Shown here: piece by piece, positions 26,301-37,114 of the stretch | How positions within the stretch are numbered: the stretch's first letter is position 1 | Layout: each line of letters begins with the position of its first letter | DNA from: Beta vulgaris subsp. vulgaris | Taxonomy: Eukaryota > Streptophyta > Magnoliopsida > Caryophyllales > Amaranthaceae | Assembly (NCBI RefSeq): GCF_026745355.1 | Contig: NC_079209.1 | Span: forward strand, 18,274,109-18,338,108 | Direction of reading: 5' to 3' | DNA length: 64,000 nt | Notes under the pieces: generated by a model | The model's input: only the letters and a program-made list of their open reading frames with translations | Told to the model about the DNA's origin: nothing | The model's database searches: none | Translations under genes and position numbers: made by a program

Positions 26301-29300
26301 AGATATGCTTTATTTGGCACAGCATGAAATATTTGATGTGCAACTGTAAACTGGCTGGGGTATGATGCATATGTATTGATCTAATACTGCCTGCACCTCT
26401 CAATGAAATTCATTTCGGGTCTGTCTATTAATTCTATACCCTGAACTTATCCCTTGGTTCCACCATATAAGAAATTTTTTCAAGTTTTATGGTCAACAAA
26501 GTGCAAAATTTTATTGATTAGCACCAGTGCTATATCTTTATTTGCAGGCAACATTCTCTGCGTAAAAAAAATTGCCTGTTCGGTTTCTTCTAATACTGGT
26601 GTCTCTTTTACAGTTTTCAGACGCTGCTCCAGGGTTAGGAACAAAAGAATTGTTTATATCTCTGTAGGAATCATCTCCTTTTTGTTTCTGGTCTTTGGTT
26701 TGCTTATTATTGTCTGGTGGAAAGGATGCTACAGAGTCAGGACAACAAGAGATGGTATGGAATTTTAGTTTTGTTGCAGTAAGTTGTAATGATTGCAGCA
26801 TTCATATCATTTATAACCTGATATTTCAAATAACTGATGAGAAAGTGCTGGTTTTCACAACCACCGTGGTAGTTTCAGCTCAGTGTTATAGTACGTCCTC
26901 CGTTTCTTTATACTTGCAAAATATTCCCTTTTTGGGATGTTTCACATTACTTGGAACATTTCGCTTTTGTGTAATACTTACACAAAGAAAAGGTTACTTT
27001 ATAAATCATATGGGCCATGTTTCACTCTCTCCTTTTCCTTGGTTGTTGTGCCATCTTCATATGTTGCAACTTGCAAGTATTAAGAAATGGAGAAAGTATT
27101 TCTTTATTGAACTGGCCCCCATTTGGTCGTTGCAAGGTTGGAGGCTGTTCACATTATTCCAGTTCACTGATAACTAAAAATGATCAAGTAGATACTGGAC
27201 TGTGTGACAAATTCTGCAGTTCTGTCCTGCAAAAGTAAGGATTCTGGACTTCCATATCTGCAATTACCATGAAATATTCAAGGCATGTAATTATACCATT
27301 CCTAGCAAACTTCATGCCAGACTTTTCATCTCGGGATCGAACATCAAAGAGGCTTCTTTACAATATTTAAATGCTTTAGCAAGGAATTATGGACTGCATG
27401 GAACTTGTAATTTTTCAAAGCTGAAAGTTAAAAATTATTTTTGGACGCTGAAAAGTGTAACCCTTCTCATGGACAGATCTTGGAGGACTGCAAATACAAG
27501 CTGGTGGGTATACATTAAACCAAATCAAAAGCGCCACAAATAACTTCAATCCCTCGAACAAAATAGGTGAAGGTGGTTTTGGACCTGTTTACAAGGTATT
27601 TTGGTTTGTGATGACCTATTTCTTAATATTTTTTTGAAGTTCAACAAAACCTGATGATGGATTGACTGGCAGGGATTGTTGCCAGATGGTACTCTTATAG
27701 CTGTGAAGCAGCTTTCATCTAAATCAAAGCAGGGAAATCATGAATTTCTCAATGAGATTGGCATGATTTCTTGTCTGCAGCACAAAAATCTTGTGAAGCT
27801 GCATGGATTTTGTGTCGAAGGGGATCAACTGTTGTTAGTATATGAATACATGGAAAACAATAGTCTTGCTGGTGCTTTGTTAGGTAGGTGAACTAAATTG
27901 TGCTCAAGATAAAACAGCATTCCTTATTTTTGATTACTGGTTGATTTTAGGTTATTTGCATATGATTGTAGGTCGTGGACAAAGTCAGATTTTCCTGGAC
28001 TGGCAAACAAGAGTTAAAATATGTCTAGGAATTGCTAGAGGTTTGGCTTTTCTCCATGAGGACTCAAGACTCAGGATTGTTCACAGGGATATTAAAGCTA
28101 CAAATGTACTGCTTGACCAAGAGCTGAATCCCAAAATTTCTGATTTTGGATTGGCTAGGCTTGGTGAGGATGACAATTCCCATGTCAGCACCCGAGTAGC
28201 AGGAACAATGTAAGTTGTTTTCTATTAAAAAATATCACCACACCCCCCTCTCCCTCTGCCTTGGCGGTGTATTTCATATCTTATTACAAACATATGCACA
28301 GTACCTTTGCGACCCCTGGGGTAGATTGTTGTAAATGGTGGTAATGATAATAATTTAATGTGTAGTTTTTTGCGTAAAAAGTATCCCGTCAACATCCATG
28401 ATGATGGTTGTCCACCCCCGAAATTGTGATTTTCTTCACAAAATCCCATTATTATTCAGGATGCATTCTTTTCACCCCTAATGAATAAGTTCCAGATTTA
28501 ATCAGCTTAGATGAATTCAGATAAGTTTTAGTACCTTATAAGATGAACGTCAATAAGTTGATAACTTCAGGAGAATTCAGGTGAAAAGAACACACCCGCA
28601 TTACCACTTCTAAGAGGTAGTATTGAGTGGAATGAAATTCTGTGAAGAAAGCATGGTAATTTGAAAGGGATAAACCTTGCAAATCACATATAATTCCATT
28701 ATTATTACCGCTATTAGTATCTCTATCAAACGGGTTGTGATGTAAGCAATTAAATACTTCAAAGTAGTCATACGATATGCATGCCTTGATGCATATTAGA
28801 CTTGATTTGAGCAAATAACTTCATGGAATGACTTGTGTTCCTTTGTTGTGTCTATATAGTGGATATATGGCTCCAGAATATGCAATATGGGGTCACCTAA
28901 GCTATAAGGTTGATGTCTATAGTTTTGGAATAGTGACGCTGGAAATTATCAGCGGAAGAAGCAATAGCTGTTATGTGCCAACTGATGACTTCTTTTGTCT
29001 TTTAGATTGGGTATGGAGTTCTTTTTTTTTTCAGATTGTCCTAGTTCATTTCCTTTAACCTAGTTGCTTTCTGGCATTAACTTCTACTTCCGTTGCAGGC
29101 ATGTCATTTACAGCAGAGTGGTAATTACTTGGAACTTGTTGATCAAAGGTTGGGGTGTAACTATAACATAGAAGAAGCCGAGAAAATAGTAAATGTGGCT
29201 CTCATATGCACTAATGCTGCCGCTTCTGAAAGACCTACTATGTCTGAGGTGGTGAACATGCTTGAAGGCAAAATGGCAATACCAGATGAAGTTCCAGATT

Positions 29301-29386
29301 TCCGAGCTTACACTAATGACCTGAGATTTAGAAGCATAAAAGGTATCTATCAGCACAGAGAAACACTGAGTGAATCTGAGACTTAG
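11330..29386 (+). CDS. LRR-VIII-2 receptor-like Ser/Thr kinase with malectin domain, 24 exons, complete
   Basis: I joined 24 GT-AG exons: 11330-11411, 14253-14424, 14571-14642, 14709-14777, 14859-14930, 15563-15634, 15774-15845, 15928-15999, 16084-16155, 16236-16307, 16389-16460, 18693-18761, 19926-19991, 24148-24210, 24309-24356, 24498-24541, 24990-25378, 25448-25643, 26614-26754, 27477-27595, 27673-27883, 27972-28209, 28860-29010 and 29099-29386. They total 2922 nt, 973 codons plus stop, with no internal stop. Residues 1 to ~22 are a signal peptide; 85-366 are leucine-rich repeats, one per exon of mostly 72 nt; ~397-591 is a malectin domain ([27 protein letters not shown]); ~604-627 is a membrane helix ([19 protein letters not shown]). 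The kinase has GEGGFG (669-674), Lys690 in IAVK, Glu706, HRDIKATN with Asp788, DFG with Asp806 and APE (832-834), so it looks active and is an RD kinase. Architecture and length fit the plant family of At1g53430, At1g53440 and At3g14840; a plasma-membrane signalling role follows from family knowledge and the ligand is unknown. Exon 19's start is the least certain boundary. Introns 1, 11, 13 and 19 hold transposons. Confidence 0.9.
11412..14252 (+). other. Intron 1 of the receptor kinase (2.8 kb)
   Basis: It begins gtacat after phase-1 exon 1 and ends ttatgcag. It holds a Stowaway MITE (12271-12396) and otherwise AT-rich sequence without a supported gene. Small frames inside (for example 12498-13034 on the minus strand) are chance. 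Confidence 0.75.
12271..12396. mobile_element. Stowaway MITE in kinase intron 1
   Basis: 126 bp with termini CTCCCTCCATTTTTTTTATT and (from the right) CTCCCTCCGGTTTTTTTCAT, flanked by TA on both sides (12269-12270, 12397-12398). CTCCCTCC is the Stowaway signature. Confidence 0.85.
17187..17218. repeat. Homopolymer junction T15 then G17
   Basis: An uninterrupted T run passes directly into an uninterrupted G run within intron 11. The exact lengths could be affected by sequencing error. Confidence 0.7.
17317..17521. mobile_element. Stowaway-like MITE in kinase intron 11
   Basis: The left end CTACTTCCATTTCGCTATAA and the complement of the right end, CTCCCTCTGTTTTGCAATAA, are imperfect inverted repeats flanked by TA. 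The core has gagagaaagagagaaa. Termini are more diverged than in the intron 1 copy. Confidence 0.65.
20547..21756. mobile_element. MULE-like foldback element with exact 9-bp target duplication
   Basis: The ends GGAAAAGTTGTCAAGAATAA and (from the right) GGAACAATTCTCCAGAATAA begin diverged inverted repeats of about 100 bp. Both sides are flanked by TTTAATTAT (20538-20546 and 21757-21765), a perfect 9-bp duplication typical of Mutator-like elements. The left arm is C-rich (caccccctcccc, 20760-20990), the right arm G-rich (gtggtggtggggc, 21390-21600). No transposase frame is visible, so it is nonautonomous. Confidence 0.8.
22025..22296. mobile_element. Harbinger/Tourist-like MITE with (aactg)n core
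   Basis: The left end GGGCCTGTTCTCTTC and right end GTGGAGAACAGGCC are inverted repeats flanked by TTA on both sides (22022-22024, 22297-22299). The core is made of degenerate gaactgaactgattgcaact units. It is the best-preserved copy of the family in the window and sits in kinase intron 13. Confidence 0.8.
26894..27096. mobile_element. Stowaway-like MITE in kinase intron 19
   Basis: Termini CGTCCTCCGTTTCTTTATAC and (from the right) CTTTCTCCATTTCTTAATAC both run into TTGCAA and are flanked by TA. It lies between the membrane-helix exon and the first kinase exon. Confidence 0.8.
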
Positions 29387-30160
29387 CAATGATGCATTCA
29401 GATACTGCTGCATCTGGTACATATTAGTGTTAGTTGCTCCAACCTTTTTCAGAGTGCGCCCTGCACATTGTTATCGGGTACTGAGGCCCTAGCAAAGTCC
29501 TTGAAGGCATTGGTACCCCCTTCTTAGTTATATCTCCAGATTTCTAAGCACTTAGCCACGCAGTATCTTGTTTGATTATGGAGCAGAGGTGTTTTGAACT
29601 AATATTAGTTAGAAGCATGGAACAAACTGGTTGATTTGTGATTAATTATGATTCTTCTACTGTGTAAAGGGAGCCACTAGGTAGTGATGTAGATAATACC
29701 TTATCATAGATCATAAGTACCAACCCGCATTATATTACTAATCAAAATAAATGTATTATGGTTTCGTTGTATGTAAAAGTATTCGCTAGTTGAATAGGTT
29801 GAGAATTTACTCCTTACTCCATATCGAGTGCAAATAGGGAAACATTTTATTGATAGAGATCATTTATGTCAATCTGCGTTTCATTTCAAGTTGTGCATTG
29901 GCCAATCAAGTCAACATGACTTTAGAAGAAAGGATTCCTTTTTTTCTCTAAAAAGAATAAAAAAGAAGAAAGAGTTTTTTAATTCATAATTGAAATCGCT
30001 AACCTAAAGAATAGGTACTTGTTCAGGCAAATTCAATGTCGCACATGTTTAAATTTATTTCATTACTCTTGGTACTTGTGCAAAGTTGAGTTCTAAACTT
30101 TTTATGCTCTTTCAGCTGATTTGCCTAATTGCTCATATCTATTTCAAATATAGGATATTA
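29387..30160. other. 3' flank of the receptor kinase
   Basis: It includes the 3'UTR, whose end I cannot place. A possible polyadenylation word aataaa occurs near 29745. Nothing else is recognised. Confidence 0.45.
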
Positions 30161-30179
30161 AATTGTATTTAATTCGATG

Positions 30180-31480
30180 AGTGATAAGGTTCTTAATGTG
30201 TTGCTAAGATACCAAAACCGCTTTTGAAACTAAATTTCTAACTCCTAAACAAGCAATTGATAGGAATTAGTAAAAGGCAAGCAAAGGGTTGATCCACAGT
30301 GGAATAGAGATTAATTAAAGTCTAATAAGTTCAAATTGCTTAATTGAAAGATATTTGAGATTTTTGAAATAGGTTTTGTAAACTATGAGCTAACTAAGAT
30401 TAAATAAAACTTGCGAATAAAACATGAGTATGAAAATCAATAAGGAAACACTAGGGTCAAGACTGCTCGCACGCATCAAACCGGAAGAATGAGTAATGCA
30501 ATTGCAGATTCAAAAGCAATAAATATGCAAGGTTTAGTTTTTCTCTAAAATCAACTCCTATTTCGAATGATAGTTAAGATTAATCGTTTAATCAATCAAA
30601 TAAATCCTCTCTTTAATAGTATTTAATTAATTGAATAATAAATCAAATAAGTATGGTAAACCCCTAGTAACAGGATCTCCTTAATTTCTACCCAATACAT
30701 TGGCCTAGAAATTAAGTTGATTCATGAGATGGGAAAAGGGTTCAAAATTTGATTAAGAATGCTTGTGACCAATCTACCAAAGCATAAATGTGATCAATAT
30801 CTATATATCCTATGACCTTAAAACACCAAGATCAATGCATAATCATCATTAATCACCAAAATTACATTAACAATCAAAGAAAAACCTTAATTTATACTTT
30901 CACACAAACCTTATATAAGGGAGTACTGACTTATAATATAATCTAGGCATAAAAAACTAGAATTATAGACTAATCTGAGGTTAAACATGATTAAAGGGTG
31001 ATTAATAGAGCAACAATAAGTAGAATGAATAAAAACTGGAAATTTATAAATTAAGTTAATCAAAGTACATTGGAGATGTAAAATCAACAACCTTTGATCA
31101 AGAAATCCAAAATCTAATAAGACAAAGCAACGTGTTTATATCTCTAATATAGAAACCTAAATAACTCTCTAATAATCTATAATAAAGCATAAACAGAAAA
31201 TAATTCTCATAAAGGATTTAATTGGCACGAGTTGGCCTTACAAAACTATCCGAAATAAGAGAGGTGCGGGTGCACCGCACAAACATGTGTAGGCGCACCA
31301 ACTCTTCTGACTTCAATAAGCAGCAACTCGCTACATGGTTCGGCTGCACCTCAGTAACTGGTGCTGGCACGCCTCTATAAATGGTGCGAGTTGTAGACAC
31401 AAAATTGTCTCCCATTCATTACCCAATGATGAAATATACCGTCGTACTAATTGATCCGGTCCAAAAGAAGAGAAATCTGC
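30180..31480 (+). mobile_element. Possible Gypsy-type LTR remnant
   Basis: It begins tgataaggttcttaatgtg and contains gggttgatccacagtgg near 30287, a word pattern I associate with Athila/Tat-type Gypsy LTRs. The block is AT-rich and noncoding. Neither target duplications nor a second LTR were identified. Confidence 0.3.
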
Positions 31481-32430
31481 AAAATTGACCCCAAAAACAG
31501 TATAATAAACTAAAGTATATATATTTATTTAAAACAATTCGAATCCATTTTTAATTAAAATGCAATACTTTTTTCTCACAAACTGGGTGGCATTCTGTTT
31601 CGCTTCTCCTACACATTTTTCCCCAGTGACCTTCATGATTGTTAATTGTATTTTCAAGCCCACTTTCATAAAGCCAAATTAATTATTACTGATAGTTAAT
31701 TGTTCTTTCAATAAATATTAATTACTCTTGATAATTAATATATATTTTCCCATAGTTCAAAGATATGTCAAAAATCGTATTTTTATTCCCAAAGATAGTT
31801 GATTTTGAATTTCAAAGGATAAACTTTTATCAAAGATAAAAAGAATATAATCTTAAAAACGAAAGAAAATTTCATAGATATGCGTAGCATCAAGCACACT
31901 AAGGCGCGTTCACGCAACATAGAGGCAATTTCAAAAAAGAGGAAACGCACAGAAGCCTGCGTTGACACAAGTATGTTAAGCCAAGAGCACAACTCATCCT
32001 CCTTGCGCCTAGCGCAAGCCCTAGTCTGCTTCTTATCTCCACTTTGTTCTCGACTTTCTTTCTCCTACAAATATCTTTGCTTCAACGAACGTTTTTCACA
32101 CACTTCAACATATGAACTACAAACATGACTTCACATACTTCATATACTTACATACTCTTTCATACATACTTAGATACAATAAACCACATTCGATTTCTCA
32201 TTCAAACTACTTAGATTTACATTCAAACTCCATTAAAGTTTCAAGATTGCTCCTCCTGTGGATCATTGCATAAGACCCAGATGACAAACGTATAAATCCT
32301 AATGGTCAATTTCAATTTATTATTATTGTACTAACAATCTATTTGTCACAATGAAGATGTAATACTCCGTATTTTTCAGAGTCAGTTTTGTAAATAAAAA
32401 AATATGAATAATAAAGTTGAAAGTATTTTA
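31481..32430. other. Intergenic, probably decayed retroelement DNA
   Basis: No coding region or RNA is supported. 31880-32290 is less AT-rich and includes ctcctacaaatatctttgc and repeated cttacatac words, which resemble an LTR leader, but boundaries cannot be set. Confidence 0.3.
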
Positions 32431-32434
32431 AATA

Positions 32435-33429
32435 CGGTTTTTTCACCAAATACCCCTGACAAATTAACAAATTCACAATATACCCTCAATGTTCAAGAAA
32501 TGCACCATATACTCCTGACTTTACAAAACTGTGCACCAGATGTCCTTTTTTAACTGCTGTTAAGTCACCGTTAGTTTTATTTACGATTTTGCCATTATTA
32601 ACCCTAAACCTTAATTTTAATCTAACCCTAACACTAAACTAACCTTTACTTACCCTAACCCTGATATCAAAACATATACCCTTACCCCAAACCCTAACCC
32701 TAACCCATCCCAACACCACTCCACCCCAGGCCCAACCCCCACCCCCAGCCCCACCCCATCCCCCTCTACTGCCGCATCCCCCTCCTTTCCACCGCCAGCC
32801 TCCCCCCTCCCTGGCAGCATCCCTCCCTCTCCCCCTCCCCCTCCCCTCCCACTCCCCTCCCCCTCCCCCTCCCCTCCCCCTCTTCGTTCACCATCGCATC
32901 AACTGCTCGTGCAGGTGGTCGGATTTTTGCGCAGGGCGGGGGATTTTCGCGGGGGTGGGTTAGATTTTCGCGCAGGGTGGTCGAATTTTCGCGCAGGGGG
33001 CGGGGGAGTCGGCGGAGAACGAAGAGGGGGTGGGGGATTCCGGCAGAGAACGAAGAGGGGGTGGGGGAGGCCGGTGGTGAACGAAGAGAGGGTGGGGGCG
33101 GTGGACGAACTGGCGGTGGGGGAGGGGGAGGGATAGGGGCTGGGGTGGGGTGGAGGGGTGGTGGGCTGGGTGGGTTAGGATTTAGGGTTAAGGTAAGGGT
33201 AAGGTTTAAGATTAGGTTAAGGGGAAGGGTTAGATTAGGGTTAGAATTAAGGATTAGGAGTTAATGATGGCAATATTGTAAATAACATTAACGACAACCT
33301 AATAGAAGTTAGAAAAAGGGTATTTGATGAACGTTTTCAAAAACTCAAAGGTATATGGTGCATTTTTGAAACATTTAGGGTATTTGGTGAATTTTTCAAT
33401 TTGTCAGGGGTATTTGGTGAAAAAACCCT
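32435..33429. mobile_element. Foldback element (MULE-like) with telomere-like arms
   Basis: The left end CGGTTTTTTCACCAAATACC matches the complement of the right end, GGGTTTTTTTCACCAAATAC, and the similarity continues through CCCTGACAAATT and further for about 100 bp. Inside, the left arm has ccctaaccctaaccc (32585-32705) and C-rich repeats, and the right arm has the complementary G-rich repeats and gggttagggtt-type sequence (33170-33260), so nearly the whole element can fold on itself. Flanks ttttaaata and tttgaatta agree at 7 of 9 positions, consistent with an old 9-bp duplication. G-rich frames across it are not genes. Confidence 0.7.
32585..32706. repeat. Interstitial telomere-like repeats (ccctaa), left arm
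   Basis: Degenerate copies of the plant telomere unit ccctaaa occur here, the best being aaaccctaaccctaaccc at 32690-32706. The complementary right-arm copies are at 33168-33260. They are part of the foldback element, not a chromosome end. Confidence 0.7.
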
Positions 33430-33985
33430 TTGAATTATTTACAGAAAAAAATATAGTTTGGGTAAGTCTACAGTTATAATTTAACTATACAACCTACCTT
33501 TTCTACCTAGCTATGCTATAATTCGGTTTTGTTTTGTTTTCCAAATAAATAAAATAAGAAATAGGAATTTGATTTGGAAAACAAATCCTAATAAACATAA
33601 TTCTTATAAGGAAAAACAAACCCTATCCAATACTATCCCAAAAGAATTTTCTCTCTCTTTCTCTTTTCTTCTCCTGTCTTTCTTTTTCTTTTCTCCTCTT
33701 CTCTCTCCTGCACTACTCTCCTTTCCTCTTCACACCTGCCGGAGTTTGTCGGCCGGAGTTCGTCTAACAGAGGTCGTGAGCGAGGTTCGAGGGTCCGCGG
33801 GTTCGAAGGTGCTGTGTTGGGTTGCGGTTTGAGTCGTGCAAGTCAGCCGCCATTCTCTCGCAGCAGGTCGCCATCCAGGCGTGTTCGAGGTTCGCCGGTG
33901 ACGTGTGATGGTCGGCGTATCGTGGTTATCCCCCTCTTTTCTTCTTTACATTAATTTATATAATCTGATTTTTTTTATTGTTATG
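33430..33985. other. Intergenic, no supported gene
   Basis: A pyrimidine-rich stretch (33645-33730, ctctttctcttttcttctcc) followed by GC-richer sequence to 33910. One 87-codon frame (33569-33832) lacks any recognisable motif, and I do not call it. Confidence 0.4.
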
Positions 33986-33987
33986 TA

Positions 33988-34952
33988 CTACCTCCGTTTC
34001 CTAGAGATATTCCTTGTAGACCTGGCAATCGGACCAATCAGATCGGATTCGGACCGGAACAATTCAGATCGGATCGTTTTCGGATCAAGTTATATTCGGA
34101 CCTGGTTCGGACCGGATCATTTCGGATCGGGCCAAAATTCGGATTATGTTTCGGATCATCATCGGATTGGGATGCTTTTCGGATTGGATGGTTGTGGATC
34201 AAATGGTGGATTGTCTCACCTTTATTATGTATAGAGTTGTTACTCCTTTGGTCTCATGATTTCTTTGACAATGAGCTTTTGTTATGTATATATGGAACTG
34301 TCACTCTTTGTGCTTTCTAAAGGTATACATAACTAATTTGCATAGTCAGAACTTGTGCTAAAGAGTACTTGTGATAATCATTTTTTTGAAACGGGTCAAT
34401 TTTGGGTACTTCGAATCAAAGCCTAATGGAAGCCAATAATTTCTTATTGCTTTGAGATCGAGTTACCATTGAATCGGATTGATTTCGGATCAAGCAAGAT
34501 CATATCGGATCATTTCGGATTTTGGATGATCGAGTTTCGGATCAAGATTATTTCGGACCGGACCATTTCGGACTCGGACCAAGGTTCGGACCGTCTGGTT
34601 CGGACCTAGATCGGACCACAGATCGGATTTTCGGATCAGGATCAACTTTGCCAGGTCTAATTCCTTTTTACTGTTCCTACAGATACCAAGGAGGATCCAT
34701 TTGTGTGGTGCATGGGGTGGGTAAAGTAGGAGAGAGAAAGGGGTTAAGATAACTAAACAAATAAAAAGGGGTTGAAGTAGGAGAAAGAAAGGGAGTAAAA
34801 TTGAATTAATAATGTAATGGTGGACCATATGATAGGGACATAAGAGGGTAAAAAGGGAAAAAATTCCAAATAAGGAATAAAGTAATAGAGGGAAGATCTT
34901 TTGGAAACGCAATAAAACGGAAAGAGGGAAGATCTTTAGGAAACGGAGGGAG
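33988..34952. mobile_element. Stowaway-like MITE split by a hAT-like insertion
   Basis: The left end CTACCTCCGTTTCCTAGAGA and the complement of the right end, CTCCCTCCGTTTCCTAAAGA, both continue to t(a/c)TTCC and are flanked by TA (33986-33987, 34953-34954). The element at 34017-34659 lies inside it, just after the left terminal repeat. A second copy of the right-end word (ggaagatcttttggaaacg) at 34892 suggests an internal duplication. Without the insertion it would be about 320 bp. Confidence 0.8.
34017..34659. mobile_element. hAT-like nonautonomous element, tcggatc core
   Basis: Termini TAGACCTGGCAA and (from the right) TAGACCTGGCAAAGTT are inverted repeats. Flanks attccttg (34009-34016) and attccttt (34660-34667) match at 7 of 8 positions, the duplication size of hAT elements. 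Both ends carry degenerate tcggatcggattcggacc repeats; the middle is unrelated AT-rich DNA. No transposase is visible. Confidence 0.85.
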
Positions 34953-36210
34953 TATATTGAATTAAGTTTTGTAATTATAAGTAAAGTATAGAATTAGTAA
35001 AAGAAATTAGATTCATAATTATGTTGTAGTTCTTATGATAAGTGTATTTCTCAAATCTGAATTTTATAATACTTGTCTATATAATGGTTTAAGTTGGTTT
35101 CATAAACATTGTATAGTGAAAATTAAAGGAAATCAAATTCTTAATTATACTATTAGTTCTTAGAATGATTTAATTCTCAATTCTGATTTTATTACATTCA
35201 TGTATTGTAACACCTCAATAAGTCTCTCTTTTTCAAAAATATTTTTCAAATATAAAACATAGAGAATCATTAATGCATTATTGTCCGTATGATAACGTAT
35301 TGGCTTATTCAATTCTGCAGCGGAAAACATGTAACTAAACTTTAGAATTGAAATTTGGTAAATAACCAAGTTAATTTTAAACCAATCAACAACTTTAATG
35401 TTAACTTCAAACCAAACTAAGTATAAAATGTATCAACTTAAGTACGATAATAAATCAACAAGCTACACAAGCTCTCAATTTCCGAATCCCCATGATGCAT
35501 CATCTTCACACTTGTAAATGATAATGCACTAGAGAATCTTCTCCCCAAGAATGGATCATTACAGGATCAATAAGGAAAAGCCATGATCAAAACACACAAA
35601 CAAAGCACGTAATCAACAGAGCTGAGTACTACATAATAAATAAATAAACATTTCTAACATGATACTAATACATAGTAAGTAGGCATAAATAATAATATAA
35701 TAACTTGCAGATAAGTTTTACTGAACTAAACTTTAACAATATTCTCATTACTTTAAATGGAATAGTCAGTAGACCGAGTTGTCTAACTAAAACCAACCTT
35801 CCCTTTGGAAGACGAAATATGGGAGCGACTCTGTATTCTCATGACCTACGATATCGAAGAACCTTTTAAAAAAAATATGAACAGTGATCAATCTGAACCC
35901 ATAAAAAGCCATAGCACGCTCACCATGTACCCCACCTCCTGATTGTCCAACTTCAGACGTGCACCAGTATAAAGCTTATTACTATCCAAGTTTCACTTTA
36001 CATGATTTACAATTTATTACTTGTGCCACACAAGCAACACATAAAATACACAATCAAACATTCACAACTTTAATTTTTATCTTAGGATTAAATAAGTGAT
36101 CACACAACTTACGACCCAAGATTAATTCATTCTTTAATCCAATCTTTCTTATTTGTTGAACCTAGCCAACAACCAACTTACCTTTCAAAGTTATAAAATA
36201 TCAACTTACC

Positions 36211-36814
36211 TGTATGATATACGTTAAAGAGAAACGATAATGAATGCAAAACAATAAAAATCAGATAGCAGATTTACATGGTTCATCAATTTGGCTGCGT
36301 CCACGAGCAGAGAGAGAATATTTTATTATGTGAGGAATAACAGATTACAGAGAGAATTAAGTCTAATTCATCGTATAAAAATAATTAGGTTAATGACCTA
36401 TTTATACCCCCGCGTCATAAACACGTTTTTTGGACAAAACGCCAAACCGCCTGACCTGCCCGGGAGAAATACGCCTGACCGAGCGGGATTTCGCTTTTCC
36501 AAAATAGCTTGCGCGCCCGACTGAAAGTGTCCGGGCAAGATCAGCCCGACCTACCCGGGCGAGACGCCTGACGAAACATTTTCGTCAATTCTTCGTAAAA
36601 CAGTCATAATTTTCTTGTTTCTCAGCGGAATTGGGCATATGACCTATCGTTGGAAAGCTCTTGGAACAAGCTATAACCTCCAATTCGAATTACATTAAAA
36701 CCATTTATATATTGAGAGATATGTGCATTCAGAGTCAGCCTTATGTCATCCCTTAGCCTTTTCACACATTCTACCAAACACCTTCAAGGCACCATTCAAG
36801 ACACTATTCTTACA
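36211..36814 (-). repeat. LTR, 3' copy of the TTACC-flanked element
   Basis: 604 bp, starting TG and ending CA on the plus strand. It is closely similar to 39195-39707 over about 510 bp, including the shared words gcagagagagaatatttta and atcccttagccttttcac. Confidence 0.75.
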
Positions 36815-36824
36815 AATCTCCACC

Positions 36825-37050
36825 TTTAAATTATTTAAGCTCTAACATGTTTTAACTATTAATTCTAAACTAGTTTAAAACTTATAGTCACTTATAATTT
36901 TAATAAGTAACTCATTTATATGAATGCAACTATTAAATTATGAGCTTACAATATAATAATATGACTAAAGGGTAAATAGTATTTCTAATTTGATTTCAAA
37001 TTATGTTTATGAACAAGTATATAAAAGATTCCTATGAACTATTATGTCAA

Positions 37051-37114
<64 letters not shown>

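Noticed and set aside
26538..26801. 87-codon minus-strand frame opposite the membrane exon
   Set aside because: It is the shadow of kinase exon 19 and has no features of its own.
32690..33250. Chromosome end or true telomere
   Set aside because: The ccctaa units are degenerate, face each other, and sit inside a bounded inverted-repeat element.
32909..33264. Gly/Arg-rich plus-strand frames
   Set aside because: They are G-rich repeat translations in the right arm of a foldback element.
34522..34752. 76-codon frame rich in D, G, F and P
   Set aside because: It is a translation of tcggatc-type repeats at the end of a hAT-like element.
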